From: Hirsutella rhossiliensis
Taxonomy: Eukaryota > Ascomycota > Sordariomycetes > Hypocreales > Ophiocordycipitaceae
Assembly (NCBI RefSeq): GCF_020360975.1
Contig: NW_025408671.1
Coordinates: 248,001 to 312,000 of the forward strand
DNA length: 64,000 nt
Direction: 5' to 3'
Positions within the stretch are counted from its first letter, which is position 1. Each line of letters begins with the position of its first letter. The position numbers and the translations under genes are program-made. Of the stretch, positions 1 through 11,355 are shown piece after piece. The notes under the pieces are model-generated. The model had not been told where the DNA came from, ran no database searches, and was given only the letters and a program-made list of their open reading frames with translations.

Positions 1-2110
1 CAATTTGTCTCCAATTTGCTTGATCTATGCCGAACGGGCCCGGTGGCGTCACTCACGTGAGCTTGAGTCGCCTTGCAATGGGCCCTTAGCCGCGATTGAG
101 CATGTTCCATCTCGGCGCCAAACCCTCACCTTAGAGCCTCGGCTAATCGCAAAGCCCTGGATCTCCACGCGGTACGTAGAATGCCGCCTCTTGTTGGGCC
201 AAGGGCGTCTTGGCGGCGAAGTGGCGCAGGCCAGGCCAGGCACAGCCAAGGCAGTTGGTGTCGTTCCACCATGCAAGTGTCGGCAACAGGCTCATCCGAT
301 AGACATCTCGAGCTGAGCAGTTGCGCGGCCCTGTACTTTCAGGTCGTTCCCCGCGTGACGTGACAATAGGCTGAACAGAAAGGCCGGGCCCGGTCGCCAC
401 CCTCGCCCAGCTTGCCTCTTCGGTCATGCACGAAAAAGATGAGGTTATTCAACTGTCCATCAACCACCCCTGCTTCGTGTACAGCGTGAGGGTCCCGCAG
501 CGGAGTCGACGACTGGAGAAGAGCCTGGATTTGGCGATGGAGAGGGGCGGCAAAGAGCAGACGAATTTCATCCAGCACAATGAGGCCGACCCTGGAACGT
601 GCGTTCAACCGGGTAATCTGCGACCGTACTATTCGACAGGTAGATCAACGGCTGCCCTGGTTTACCTCGAGCTTTGGGGGACCAGGGAGGCCAGCGAGCA
701 CAATCTGGCTATTTGCTCCATCTCGGACAGAGGGAGGCGAGTGACTTGAAAGCGTCCTTCAGCTGGAGGGAGGACGGTTGGTGTGGGTGGGTAGTGTTTG
801 TGTTGTATAAAGATTCAAAGCCGTGAAACAAAGAAGCTGATCTTATTGAACACCCGAACAGGAAGGACGGAAGGCCCCCTCTGGGACAGGACCCGTGTGG
901 GTACAGGGGTGCCATCTGCGAAAGATCGCAACAGAATCTTCGACCATAGCATTAACCTCCGAGAATGCAGATGCCAAGTTATGTCCAATGCTGTCCACGG
1001 TCCGATCGAATAACCTTTCAGGGTGGACCTTGGCTAGTATAAGCTTCGTCATGCGCAAGCATGATGCCATGCCAGTCGGGCGATCCAGTTGCTGCCCCAA
1101 CGACAACAGTGCCTGTCCCTTGTGCCTTGCGCCAGTTGCAACATCCGCCATGTTACCCAAGCTCGAAGACGGAACGTGTGAGCAAGCATATGCCGAACTA
1201 TGGCGTTGTGCCCAGTTGGATCTCCATCATTGGGATTTGACCCGCATTTCCAGGGCAAGCGTCAATTGGCGCTGAGTCGTATTCAAGCCTCCGCATCGCC
1301 CAAGTTCGACAGTCATTGACACAAGTGTAGCTCAGATCGTCGGTGTACTGAGTCAGGACCGACAGCAAGATCTTGTTCCTCTGGCGCCTGGTCGACAAAA
1401 AGATTGAAGCCCGTCGGAGAGCGTGGCGCCGAGTCGTAGCAAGGCCTGCACAAGAGATGCAGAGTCTCGCTCCAGGCTATGGTCAAAATGCCGAGGAGCA
1501 GTGTGATTACGCTGGCCGAAGGATTGGCTCCAATTGCAGGGCCAGTCCACGGATTCGGAGCAACCAAGTTCATGAGGCGCCCCGGGGTCTCGGCCACCTC
1601 GGGCGGCTTTGCGTGGACGGGCCATATCTTGGGTGCAGGGCCAGTGGACCAGCCCGACACGACTCACGGACAAGGACATACGCGAGCTTCTCATGAGGCC
1701 TGCAGATTCAGGGAGCCTCTGAAGCAGAGTCAGTTCATGTATGCAGTATCGTCTGCCGGATTCACCTCGGCCTCGGCCAGCGTGCCGTCCTGAGCACAAA
1801 GGGGATGTTGGACCGCTCGGAGCCCGCTTCGGAGACGAGGACGACGGCAAAGCATGATTCAAATTTCAAAGAACGTCGGCAAGCATTTCATGTCATGTTG
1901 TTGCGAGTGTCAGGACAGGGTCGCCCAAGATTGCAACAACCACTGTCCAGCCAGCGGTTTCTGTCCGCCCTGGGGCTCCAGGAGGCCGTCATCTGGTCGA
2001 CGTCGGCAAAAGTTGCGTGGTCGACGTTGACCAAGCTTTGCTCACGTGCCGCAGCATCGGCGCCCCGCCTTTCGAGGCATCACGGAACAAAGGCGATGCG
2101 GCTTGCCTAT
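1..2110. other. GC-normal block without a supported gene
   Basis: CA and TG dinucleotides occur normally here, so the block has escaped RIP. Many short open frames overlap on both strands, none longer than 169 codons, which is what GC-rich sequence gives by chance. I recognise no protein family in any of them. The block could hold exons of an intron-rich or decayed gene, or only intergenic DNA. The most coding-like stretch is listed separately (843-1160, minus). Confidence 0.6.
843..1160 (-). CDS. Weak candidate open frame, 105 aa, unknown
   Basis: This minus-strand frame of 105 codons opens with ATG at 1160 and ends at 843. Its composition is mixed and protein-like, with several amphipathic stretches and no low complexity, but I recognise no domain. 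A 126-codon frame runs antisense at 895-1275, so at most one of the two is real. No in-frame continuation exists upstream without an intron. It may be an exon of a larger or broken gene. Treat it as a candidate only. Confidence 0.2.
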   Translation of the reverse strand: MGNMADVATGARHKGQALLSLGQQLDRPTGMASCLRMTKLILAKVHPERLFDRTVDSIGHNLASAFSEVNAMVEDSVAIFRRWHPCTHTGPVPEGAFRPSCSGVQ

Positions 2111-2940
2111 GCCAAGTATTAAAGTAATTACTTTTATTACCAGCTTTATAAAGTTTGTAACTCTGCTGGGACTAATCCTATGTTTAATTGTTTAATTGAA
2201 TTTTAAACGTTCAATGGATATTGAATTCCCCAGGGCTGATACCATAAGAGATCATGTGCGCATGTGTTTCTATTTGCCTCTTCTACCGTATAAGAGGGCC
2301 TGCGTTAACCGGCATACAGGTTTAGATAGATTGCATGCACCGAAGTACCTTTCCTAAGAAATTCCTAGCAAAAGTACTTTAAGTAAGAACTTTTATATAA
2401 AATTGATCTCGATCTGCAAGGTGCCGGGTCTTCCGTCTGAATACACCTGAGGATGATCGGACGAGATATCATACATCATGAATTGGCCGGGCTGCATTGA
2501 CCTTGGCTTGCCGAGCTCGGTTCCCTGGAGAGTTAGTTCTAAAGGAAATCTCCAACGACATGTGCTTAATAAATTTGGAGTGTCCATCGATGCCAACTTG
2601 CAACACTCTTGATCCGTCATGCAGCTTTCCCGTGCTCGATAAAGCTAGGAATTCATAGCCTGGTTCGGTGCTGTCTGATGTCTTGGCCTCGGTAGCCATC
2701 GGAGATTTCCTGGGCGATTCTCGAAAAGGCACGACAAAGTCTGTTCCAACAAGTGGATAGCGTGGAAAACCTCGTGGAAAATGCGAGGATGTTCCCCGGC
2801 AGGCTTCCCCCCGCTTGACTGCTAAGCCACGGAGGTACAACGATTATTATAGAGAAGCCGTTATACCTAGTGACCCGTGGTCCTTCTGACGGCTGACTGT
2901 CATGCATATTGAATGGTTATTCTGGAGAGACTATTCCACC
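2111..2940. other. Transition from GC-normal to RIP-affected sequence
   Basis: The base composition shifts here from GC-normal to AT-rich. CA and TG are still present, unlike the sequence beyond 2940. Overlapping minus-strand frames at 2393-2620, 2469-2840 and 2653-2907 each run 75-123 codons in different frames. Together they could be pieces of one frameshifted, decayed gene, but no family is recognisable. Confidence 0.5.
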
Positions 2941-3420
2941 TTTTGCAGGAAACACTTACTTAATAGAGATAGGCCCACTTCTATAATATATAAGTAAATT
3001 TGCGTTTAAATAATTGCTGCTAGTATATATATTATAAATAAAAACCGCCGATAGTTAATAAGATAATCTTTTAAATAGTCTATAAAGGTAATAACTACTA
3101 TTAATTTAATATATTTAAAGCTAGATATAAAGCTTAAGAAAAGGATATATTAGTTAAAAGGGCTACTATAAGTGCTATATATATATATAGTACTTTAGGG
3201 CCTAGACTATCTATCTTCCGTCCTCTAAGGGCGGGAGCCTTAGCGCTTATAGCGCTTTAGTTAGTGCGCTACGCATAGGGACTACTCCCTATTACGCCCC
3301 TTACTTATTACTAGCGGAGGCCTAACGGTTATAATTAAAGAAGTCCTAGTTTAAGCCCTTAAGCACGGGGAGGGACGAAGTATTTAAGCGGGAGATATTA
3401 AAGGCTAATAATATAGCTCT
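2941..3420. other. RIP-saturated sequence, identity unknown
   Basis: CA and TG almost vanish from here on and TA is in strong excess. A GC-richer patch around 3200-3330 contains short inverted motifs, such as one around AGCGCTTATAGCGCT. I see no recognisable transposon domain. Confidence 0.5.
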
Positions 3421-3707
3421 ATTAAGGAGAGTAGGTATAAGAGGCTATAAGTTATACCTAGTAGACCTAATAGTTATATATAAGAAAGCTTGCCTAACTA
3501 ATATAACTCCCTTAGCCTAAGGATATTATATAGTCCTAACTTAGGTATAGGAATATCTTAATACCTTTTTTTAGCTAGCTATATATAGTTACTATACTTA
3601 TATAAGCCCCTCCCTTATCTTAATAGATAAACTAAGATATATATTACTAAATTTACCTTTCTATGCCCTTATTTCTTTTACTATACTCTTAAGCCCTTAC
3701 TTAAGAG
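3421..3707 (+). repeat. Repeat R4, copy a (287 bp)
   Basis: This segment matches 43746-44032 over its full 287 bp in the same orientation, with mostly transition differences. It starts ATTAAGGAGAGTAGGTATAAG and ends with a short palindrome around CTTAAG. It carries no coding signal. It is probably a non-autonomous element or a solo terminal repeat. One copy lies near each end of the 41-kb transposon island. Confidence 0.75.
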
Positions 3708-4129
3708 TTATAAGCCCGGTCTATATAGCTAGATTATCTTTTACCCGCTAATATTACCTTTAAAGCTATTTATAAGCTATTAACGCTATTATAACGCTTA
3801 AATTATAGTATTAAGGTAAGGAACCTAGCTATACTAAGGGGTACTACTAGAAATATATAAATTATAAATTATATATCCCTTAAAAAAGGATATTACTTAT
3901 TAAGCTAGAACCTTTATTTTTCCTTAGATAGTATTAAAGGAAGTAAAAAGAGATAATTATATTATAAGATTAAGGGAAAGCCTTAATTAAACCCTATAAA
4001 TTAAAGGGATTAAATTATAGGCCTAGACTTATAAGATTTAGGAACATATTAACCTAGATAGTATAAAAGAGCTTAAATAGCCTTAATAGCTAGACTAAGA
4101 GTAATTTATTATTAATCTTAAAGGGAGAA
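3708..4129. other. RIP-saturated sequence, identity unknown
   Basis: AT-rich and lacking CA/TG, with RIP-type stops in all frames. Plus-strand frame fragments are visible, but I could assign none to a family. It may be 5' sequence of LINE copy A or a separate decayed element. Confidence 0.4.
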
Positions 4130-5354
4130 AGAAAAAAAACTTCTCGCGAAACTAATATACGCCTATAATAAGTATATATTATAACTAAAATACTAATTAA
4201 TACTAGGAATTAATTTAGCGGTATTAATTACCCTTAGTAATAATACTATACTAAGGCTAAAGGGTAGGTAAATATAATAATAGCCCTTAACGTACTAAGC
4301 TCGACTAAAGCGCGTAGCGTAAAGAGACGCTACTTAAATTTATATACTATAATAGGGCGAGTTAATAAACCTAAAGCAGCGATATAATACCGGCCTAAGT
4401 ATTAAGCGACCCTATTAAAAAAGTAATATATAATAAACTTATAGGCTTTACCCTAATTATATAGTTTAGTAAGGTATAGGTAGTAGTCGAACGGCTCTCT
4501 AAGGTAAAGAGCCGCGCTAGTAGCGTATCGTCGGCGGTACTCTATATAAACGAGAGCTTTAAGATAATAATTTAAGAAGTAATTAAAGAGGTAGTTAAGG
4601 AAGAACTCTACTTAAGTATTACTTTAGGCCTAGGGGGCTTAAAGCGAACCTAGGCCGCGGTTATAGCTAAGATTAAAGGACTAACTTAATATAAAGCTAT
4701 AGTAAAATAGGTCCTACTATACTATAAACGCGAGATTATCGTAGTCTTTACTAGGGTATTGCCTAAAATCTTAAGCCGCGAATTAAAAGATATAGTAAAG
4801 GCGGTAAATATAGCCTTAAAAGCTATAAGCGCTATAGCGGTAAGGCGCCTTTAAAGTAGAGATATCGCGGTTATATTTAATACTTTAGTAAGAGCTTATT
4901 AAAGGGACTAAGGCTAGGTTAAGGCTATATTTAGACTAAAGGCTATAATTACCTACTATATATATATAGTAGTCGCTAAGAATATCCCTTTAAGGGTAGT
5001 AATAGTAAATAGGAAGCGATTACTTTATAAGATTATAAAGGTAAATAAAGTTAAGGTCTTTTAAGCTTAAGCGCTATACCCTTAATCTAAGATATTAATA
5101 GCGATAACTATACTTATTAAGGTTAGTAGCTTAAAGGAAGCTAATAAGCTTTATAACCTAAGCTTAGTCCTTAAAGTATAAATCTTTTAATATAAACCCT
5201 ATAATAAGTCGGTTTAATTATAAAGTTACTATAATTACTATAAGTATAGCTATATTACTAAGCGGTATATATTAATATAACTCTATAGCTAATATAAGAG
5301 TATAGTATATAATAAAGGTAAGGGTAAATATAAAGCTAAGAAGGGCGAAATTAT
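4130..5354 (+). pseudogene. LINE (Tad-like) copy A, ORF1 remnant with zinc knuckle
   Basis: This is the plus-strand gag-like ORF1 of a non-LTR retrotransposon, riddled with TAA/TAG. Near its end, 5227-5268 reads in frame as a CCHC zinc knuckle (C-x2-C-x4-H-x4-C) in which cysteine TGC/TGT has become TAC/TAT and His CAT has become TAT, the expected RIP change. The same ORF1 recurs inverted in copies B (about 9478-10850) and C (20280-21490). Homology to copy C stops at about 5354, where repeat R3a begins, so the ORF2 part is missing. Confidence 0.75.
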
Positions 5355-5361
5355 TATATAC

Positions 5362-6447
5362 TAGTCCCTTAGTATAGGGCCGATATTTTAATATAGCTGT
5401 TTACTTAAATCTAGTATAAGTTTAATAGGTAACTAAATAGACTAGCTACTATATATAGTTAAACGTATTATATAAACTAGCTACTATATGTTATTACGCG
5501 TGTTAAATATAAACTAGCTATTAGTCTTATAAGTTAAAGTAAGAGTAGTAATAACTATCTATATTCTTCTTTACCCGCTTAAGATCTAATAGGTTCTCTA
5601 TCTTTTATATATATTATAGCGAGCGTAAGACCTTACTTAGGGCTTTAACTAAGTAATATCTTAACCTTATAATTATATAATAGTAGTACGGTATATTAAT
5701 AGTATTTCCTAGTATTTTCCTTAAGTAAGTATAAGTATTTCTCTATAGTTTCCCTACTATATTCTTATAGTAACCTCTTAAGGAAATATCGGTATAATCC
5801 TTAAGGAGCTATTATTACTTAGGAAATTATAGTATATTCCCTATATAATATATCCTTAAGGGAAATCTCTATAAAATATCTATATAATCCGCTTAGTTAT
5901 TATTTCTAAGATTTCTAAGTAATTTCCTAGAGTTTACTTAGTAGCTTCTAAGTTCCTTCTTTTCTAGGGAGCCTTAAGGAGTTAAAGGTAACTTCCTTAA
6001 GAAAAGTAAATATTATTATAGGTACTTAGATTATTAACTATAAGGTATCCTATAATAAATACCTAGGGTAAAAGAATTAACTAACGTTCTTATTAGTCTC
6101 CTATAGTATTTAGGCGGGAGTCGTGCTAATAGGGAATTATAGTAAAGTTATATAGATTTCTAAGGTTAGTATAAGGGATAACTTATATCTTATTTAAAAC
6201 GTAACCTAGTATAACTAATATTAAGGGCGCGAGGTAGCTAAGCTAGGAGTAAAATACTACTAAGACTAAGGGCGCTAGGTAGCTAAACTAAGGTAATAAA
6301 TAAGTAGGGCTAGGGGTATAGTATAGCTAAGCTAGGGAAAACTAATTATAACTAAGGGTGCTTTATAGCTAAGCTAGTAAAAAAAAAATAGGACTAGGGA
6401 TATAATAAAGCTAACCTAATAACCGACCGTCTTATACTATAGGGGTA
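5362..6447 (+). repeat. Repeat R3, copy a (about 1086 bp), TA-ended element
   Basis: It is homologous along its length to 50778-51822 (plus) and in part to 53210-53795 (minus). The ends are imperfect inverted repeats: TAGTCCCTTAGTATAGGG at the left, and TACCCCTATAGTATAAG read inward from the right. Both begin with TA, as expected for a Tc1/mariner or pogo/Fot-type target. No transposase frame is visible, so this is most simply a non-autonomous DNA element. It interrupts LINE copy A. Confidence 0.6.
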
Positions 6448-8519
6448 AGAGTAAAGTAAGGAATCTCCTCCTTAGCTTCCTCTTTTATTAGTTCCTTAGG
6501 GCCTATTAGTATATTAGCCGGGGTATCCTATATATTAAAGGCTCTATAAATAGGCACGCTATAGGTATTATTTAGGGCCGGTTCTACTAAGAGTATTATA
6601 GCTAGTCTATTATAAGAGGTTAGAATTTAATTATAGATTACTACTACTAGTACCTATATAGTTAGGCCTAGGTTTTAAAATCTACCTAAGTATATATTAG
6701 TAAACTTATAGTTTAATAAGTTAAAATAAGCTATTATATTAGCTATATAAGGGTAGGCCGCTACTAGCGTATATAAGGGGCTAATATAAGCGGCTCTTTA
6801 GTATACTATAGTAAGCTTAAGCGAGTCGTTTAAAAGGTAGGCGGCGAAAGCAAACTAATAAATAAAGCTAGCGGGTACTTTAGCGAGGGCGGCGTACTAG
6901 CTAAGCGAGAGGTTAGCGTTAGCCTCCTTATAAATAGCAGCGAATAGATTTACTTAAATTATAGCCGCGTCTAAGGCTCTATAAACTAGCGCTTTTAACT
7001 TAGAGTAAATAATACTTATATAGCTGTCTATATCGCCTAGGTTATTATAGTATACTATAAAAGGTATAATAGGGAATAGTCTAGGTTTTCTATAGCTTAG
7101 AACCTAGAAGGGGTTAAGCTTTTATTAGACTAATATTGGGGCCTATTCCTTAGCGAATAAGTTAGCCCGCTTAAAGGGAGTAGAGGGTAGGGCCGCGGGG
7201 GCGGCGAGTAAGCGTTAGTAAACGGGTTCCTTAATAGCTCGTCGAAGGTAAGGTCTATTATACTAGATCCTTTAATCCTAGCTAGGGTACGCTTAAAGCT
7301 CTCTTTAAACTTATAGGTTCCTAGTATACTAATAGCTTTACGCTCCTCTATAACGGCGGCCTTAAATATCTTTAAATAAGTAAGGAGGCACTTTATACTA
7401 GTAATAGTAGCGATAATCTTAAGTATCTCGGCGTCTATAAAGGCGACCTATTTAGATAGGAGCTTATTAATAATATCGGCTAAGATAGTAGCGATCTATA
7501 TAATTCTAAGGGCGCTAGTTATTATCTTAGTTTTATTAAGGAAAATAGCCCTATCTAGGTTATATAATAATAAGGGAAGAAGCTTATCCTTATTAAATAA
7601 TAAGGTAAACTACCTATAGGCGTTATAAGGGGTACTAAGGGTTTTCCTTATAATACCTAAAACTAAGGGTAGTAAGTCGCTAAATAAATTACTAAAGCTT
7701 TATAGTAATAGGGTATAGTTATTAAAGTAAATATATAAAAAAGTACTAAGATTAAGGCGATAAGAAGCGCCGACCTACTATAGTTAGATAGTTAATATTA
7801 TATTCTTACTAGTTTAGGTAGTTATAAGAGTTATAGTAGTAATATAATAAGCGGCGGCGCTATAAGGTATAAAAAAGTATAGCTAGTTATATTTATATAG
7901 ATTATAAGCTTTAAACGGGGGAAGAGATAAAGGGGTATAGTATATACCGTTTTCTATTAAGCTTACGTTAATATTATATCCTTCTTTAGTAAAAAGGTCA
8001 CGGTAATTAGTATATATACTATAATTATCCTATTTCTACTTAATAAATATAGCTATATTAGACTTAAGGTTATAAAGAAGCTTTACTTTATTCCTATATA
8101 ATTAAACTACTTAGCGGAATCCCTTAATACTTAAGCGCGGTAGTTAGCGGTAGATTTAGTTAGAGAAATACTAGTAAAAGACTAAGTCCTTACTATAATA
8201 CTTATAGCCTTAGATAGTAAGAACCTTAAATATAGATATAAGAGGGGCGCGGTTTAGTATAAAAAATAGAGCGTAAAAGGATAGGGAAATAGGGTTCCTA
8301 AAATAAAAATAAATATAGGTGCTAAAATATAGAATTAAATTACCGTTTACTATAAGCGGCTAATTAATACTTATTAGCTAGTTAACTTATCCTTAGACTT
8401 TTAGGAGAACGAACGGTAATAGCGCGTACTACGTATTATTATTTCTCCTATAGCTATAGCGGCTTATACTATTATATAGCGCGCACGCGGAGCTTTTAAG
8501 TATAGGTAATATAACCTTA
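6448..8519 (-). pseudogene. Unidentified transposon ORF, RIP-decayed
   Basis: Read on the minus strand, several stretches give protein-like sequence once RIP stops are ignored. The clearest is about 7190-7440, a roughly 85-codon Lys/Ile-rich stretch without stops ending in a proline run. Further fragments lie to either side. It resembles neither the copia nor the Gypsy polymerase regions found elsewhere in the window, and I cannot name the family. A gag-like or ORF1-like protein is possible. Confidence 0.35.
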
Positions 8520-8770
8520 TAACGCTCCTTACTATATATTAAATTCTTCGATAAGGTCTTTAATAACGATATCCTTAGCGGCTACCTAGGAATTATAGCT
8601 ACTTAGCTAGCCTTTTTAGCTAATAAGGTATTCTATATAAGCGGTCCCTTAGCTATATTTATAAGTTCTAGAGTTAAGGATTCTTTTAACTTCCTAGTAG
8701 TTAATATTAAGTTCTAGGCTAGGTTAAGCGTCTAGTCGTTTAGCTAGCTATAGCTATATAATAGAAACGA
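8520..8770 (-). pseudogene. Ty3/Gypsy chromodomain fragment
   Basis: The minus strand reads through a chromodomain-like block: an EYL(I/V)-x2-KG core, a following S-x2-(S/T)W-type segment with W changed to a stop, then AKDI and a DLI-EEF tail. The same order occurs at 62437-62570. This is the C-terminal tail of a chromovirus integrase, which targets insertion to silent chromatin. Only the tail remains. Upstream pol sequence is replaced by a solo LTR beginning at 8781. Confidence 0.55.
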
Positions 8771-8780
8771 TATTATAGAT

Positions 8781-9477
8781 TATTAAGAGGTATAAGTAAT
8801 AAGTATAGGATTAGGTAATTAATAATATAAGTAGAAGGATCGGTCGAAGGAGTATAGGGTAGGATTTCGTTTAGAATTTATATTAAGTATATAAGGAGCT
8901 AAATAATATATTAAAAGAATAGCGTTATAAAAGATACTTTTAAACTTACTTATCTTATCTACTACTCCTAGGGAAATCCTTTATCTTTTATAGACTATTA
9001 CTTACCTACTAGTAGACTAATTAGTTAGCTTTCTAGTATATTCTATAGTGCTTAAAAAGCTCTATCTATAGTATATCTTCCTAACTTAATAGGTAGTCTA
9101 ATTATAACGTAATAGTTAACGTAAGACTATAGGTTTTAGTATAAGTAGTAGATTTAACTAGAATATTCTATGCCCTACCTATTCTTATATCGCGGATATC
9201 TTCGGAACCGCTAGGCTAAAATAGGCAATAAGGTATCTATTCTACTTATAATTAACTTATATATTTTATATATATTTTTATTTATTAGGATAGGCTTATC
9301 TTAACCCGCTTTTCTTAAAGGAAGGTATAAATATCTAGTAGAAGTCTTTTATCTTTAAGGGCTATTCCCTTAGACTATATTATAGAGCCTCCTTTTACTA
9401 GCTTATTCTATAAAGCCTCCCTATACCTAATATTTCTTTATAGTAGTAAAATAGGAATATAAGAGTATATTCTTATA
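8781..9477 (+). mobile_element. Solo LTR, family LTR-C (697 bp), RIP-saturated copy
   Basis: It aligns end to end with the less mutated copy at 40461-41157, with almost only transition differences. It starts TATTAAGAGGTATAAG and ends ATATTCTTATA, the RIP forms of TG...CA termini. A matching 5-bp target duplication is not evident, so its flanks may be rearranged. No internal region for this family is present in the window. Confidence 0.8.
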
Positions 9478-10850
9478 TAAAGGGATATTCTTAGTAACTA
9501 CTATATACGCGCGGTAGGTAATTATTATCGCGAAGCGTAGCCTAATTTTATAGTTCTTAGAGATATCCCTTAGCACGAGGGACTAAGGAAGCTAAAAACA
9601 CCCGGTATAGAAGAAGGAAGAAGGAGCTAAAAAGAGGTATAGAAAGGAGGGTAGGGGTATAAGGGGAAGTAGAAGTAGTAATAGCTTCCTATAGAGGTAG
9701 CGAAAGATAAGACGGATATGCCGGCAATAGCTAGAAAAAGAAGGGAAAAACCGGTAAAAAGCTCGGTAGTTAAAAGGATATTAGTAGCTTCTTTAAGTAG
9801 GATCTTCTTTATTAATTAAGATGCTAGATAGGTATAAAGAGGGGCGTTAGATAAAGGAAAGAAGGATAATTAAGGTAATATAATAATTACTCCCTTACTA
9901 TAATTACTGCCCCTATAAGATTTAAATATCTCTACCCTATCTATCTAGCCCTTTACTTTTACTTTTACCTTTATATATTTTATATATACTTCTTATATCT
10001 CTCTTTATAAGAATTATAGCCTTTAGTCTAAATACGGCCTTAACTTAGCCTTAGTCCCTTTAATAAGCTCTCGCTAAAGTATTAAATATAACCGCGATAT
10101 CTTTACTTTAAAAGGGCCTTACCGCTATAACGCTTATAGCTTTTAAGGTTATATTTACCGCCTTTACTATATCCTTTAGTTCGCGGCTTAGGATTTCGGG
10201 CGGTGCCTTAATAAGGACTATAATAATCTTATATTTATAGTATAGTAGGACCTATTTTACCGCGGCTTTATATTAAGTTAGTCCCTTAGTTATAGCTACG
10301 ACCGCGGCCTAGGTTTACTTTAAGCTCCTTAAGCTTAAAGTAATACCTAGGCGGAGTTCTTCTTTAACTACCCCTTTAATTACTTCTTAGATTATTATCT
10401 TAAAGCTTTTATCTACGTAAAGTACCGCTAACGACGCGCTACTAGCACGGCTCTTTACCTTAGAGAGCTATTTAACTACTACTTATACCTTACTAAACTA
10501 TATACTTAGAATAAAGCCCGCGAGTTTATTATATACTACTTTTTCTATAAGGTCGCTTAGTATATAAGCTAGTACTATATTACTATTTTAAGTTTATTAA
10601 CTTACCTTATTAAGGTATATAAATATAGGAAGCGTCTTTTTACGCTATATACTTTAGTTAAGCCTAGTATATTAAGGGCCGCTACTATATCTACTTACCC
10701 CTTAGCCTTAGTATAGTATTATTACTAAGGGTAATTAATACCGCTAAATTAATTCCTAGTATTAGTTAGTATTTTAGTCGCGATATATACCCGCTATAAG
10801 TATATATTAGTCTTATAAGAAGTTTTAAGTTTAATTTTACCTTTATAGTA
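9478..10850 (-). pseudogene. LINE copy B, ORF1 remnant, split by a solo LTR
   Basis: 9478-9525 and 10013-10850 align with LINE copy C at 20632-21490 in the same orientation, and with copy A inverted. The two parts join cleanly if the solo LTR at 9526-10012 and one ATTAT duplicate are removed. The left side ends abruptly at 9478, so the zinc knuckle and ORF2 are lost. Confidence 0.75.
9526..10012 (+). mobile_element. Solo LTR of the copia-2 family (487 bp)
   Basis: It starts TATCGCGAAGCG and ends CTTTATAAGA, aligning with the copia-2 LTRs at 21691-22165 and 27492-27967. It is flanked by the perfect 5-bp target duplication ATTAT (9521-9525 and 10013-10017). It arose by recombination between two LTRs after insertion into LINE copy B. 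It is much more heavily RIP-mutated than copia-2 itself. Confidence 0.9.
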
Positions 10851-11346
10851 TTAATTAACTATAATAACTTAATAGTAAGGGGTATAATTAATTTTTAGTT
10901 AAATTAGTAAACTACGCTAACCTACTTATTAATTAGCTAATTAGCGCTTTTAGAAGCGCTTATAAATATACTAGTAGTCTAGCCCTACTATAAGTAAGCT
11001 AGCACGGACCTTACCTACTTAGACCTAGCGACGAATTCGTTAGGACCTCCCCTTAACCTTAGTCCGGGCCCTTTAACTAGGAAAATAAAAACCTAGGGCC
11101 GATACTAGTAACTTAATAAGTATAGCGCGAAGCTAGTATAATAACCTAACTACTAGCTTAGCTAGAGGCTAGTATTAATAAAATTAGCCCCCTAAGCCTT
11201 ATAGTTGAAAAATAACGTAAAGCCTAAGAAGATATTATTATAAGATAAGGTTAAAGATAATTATATAATTAACTATTAACTAAAAACGCTCGTACTACTA
11301 ATTAACGCTATATACCTTATATATATAAAGAAGTTACTTTCTAAGG
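10851..11346. other. RIP-saturated sequence upstream of LINE copy B
   Basis: AT-rich sequence lacking CA/TG. By position it would be the 5' untranslated part of LINE copy B, followed by unknown sequence up to the inverted-repeat element at 11356. A GC-richer patch lies near 11010-11090. No domain recognised. Confidence 0.4.
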
Positions 11347-11355
11347 TTACTTTAT

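Noticed and set aside
895..1275. 126-codon plus-strand frame
   Set aside because: Antisense to the equally plausible 843-1160 frame, with unusual Cys/Ser/Trp composition and no family. Neither can be asserted.
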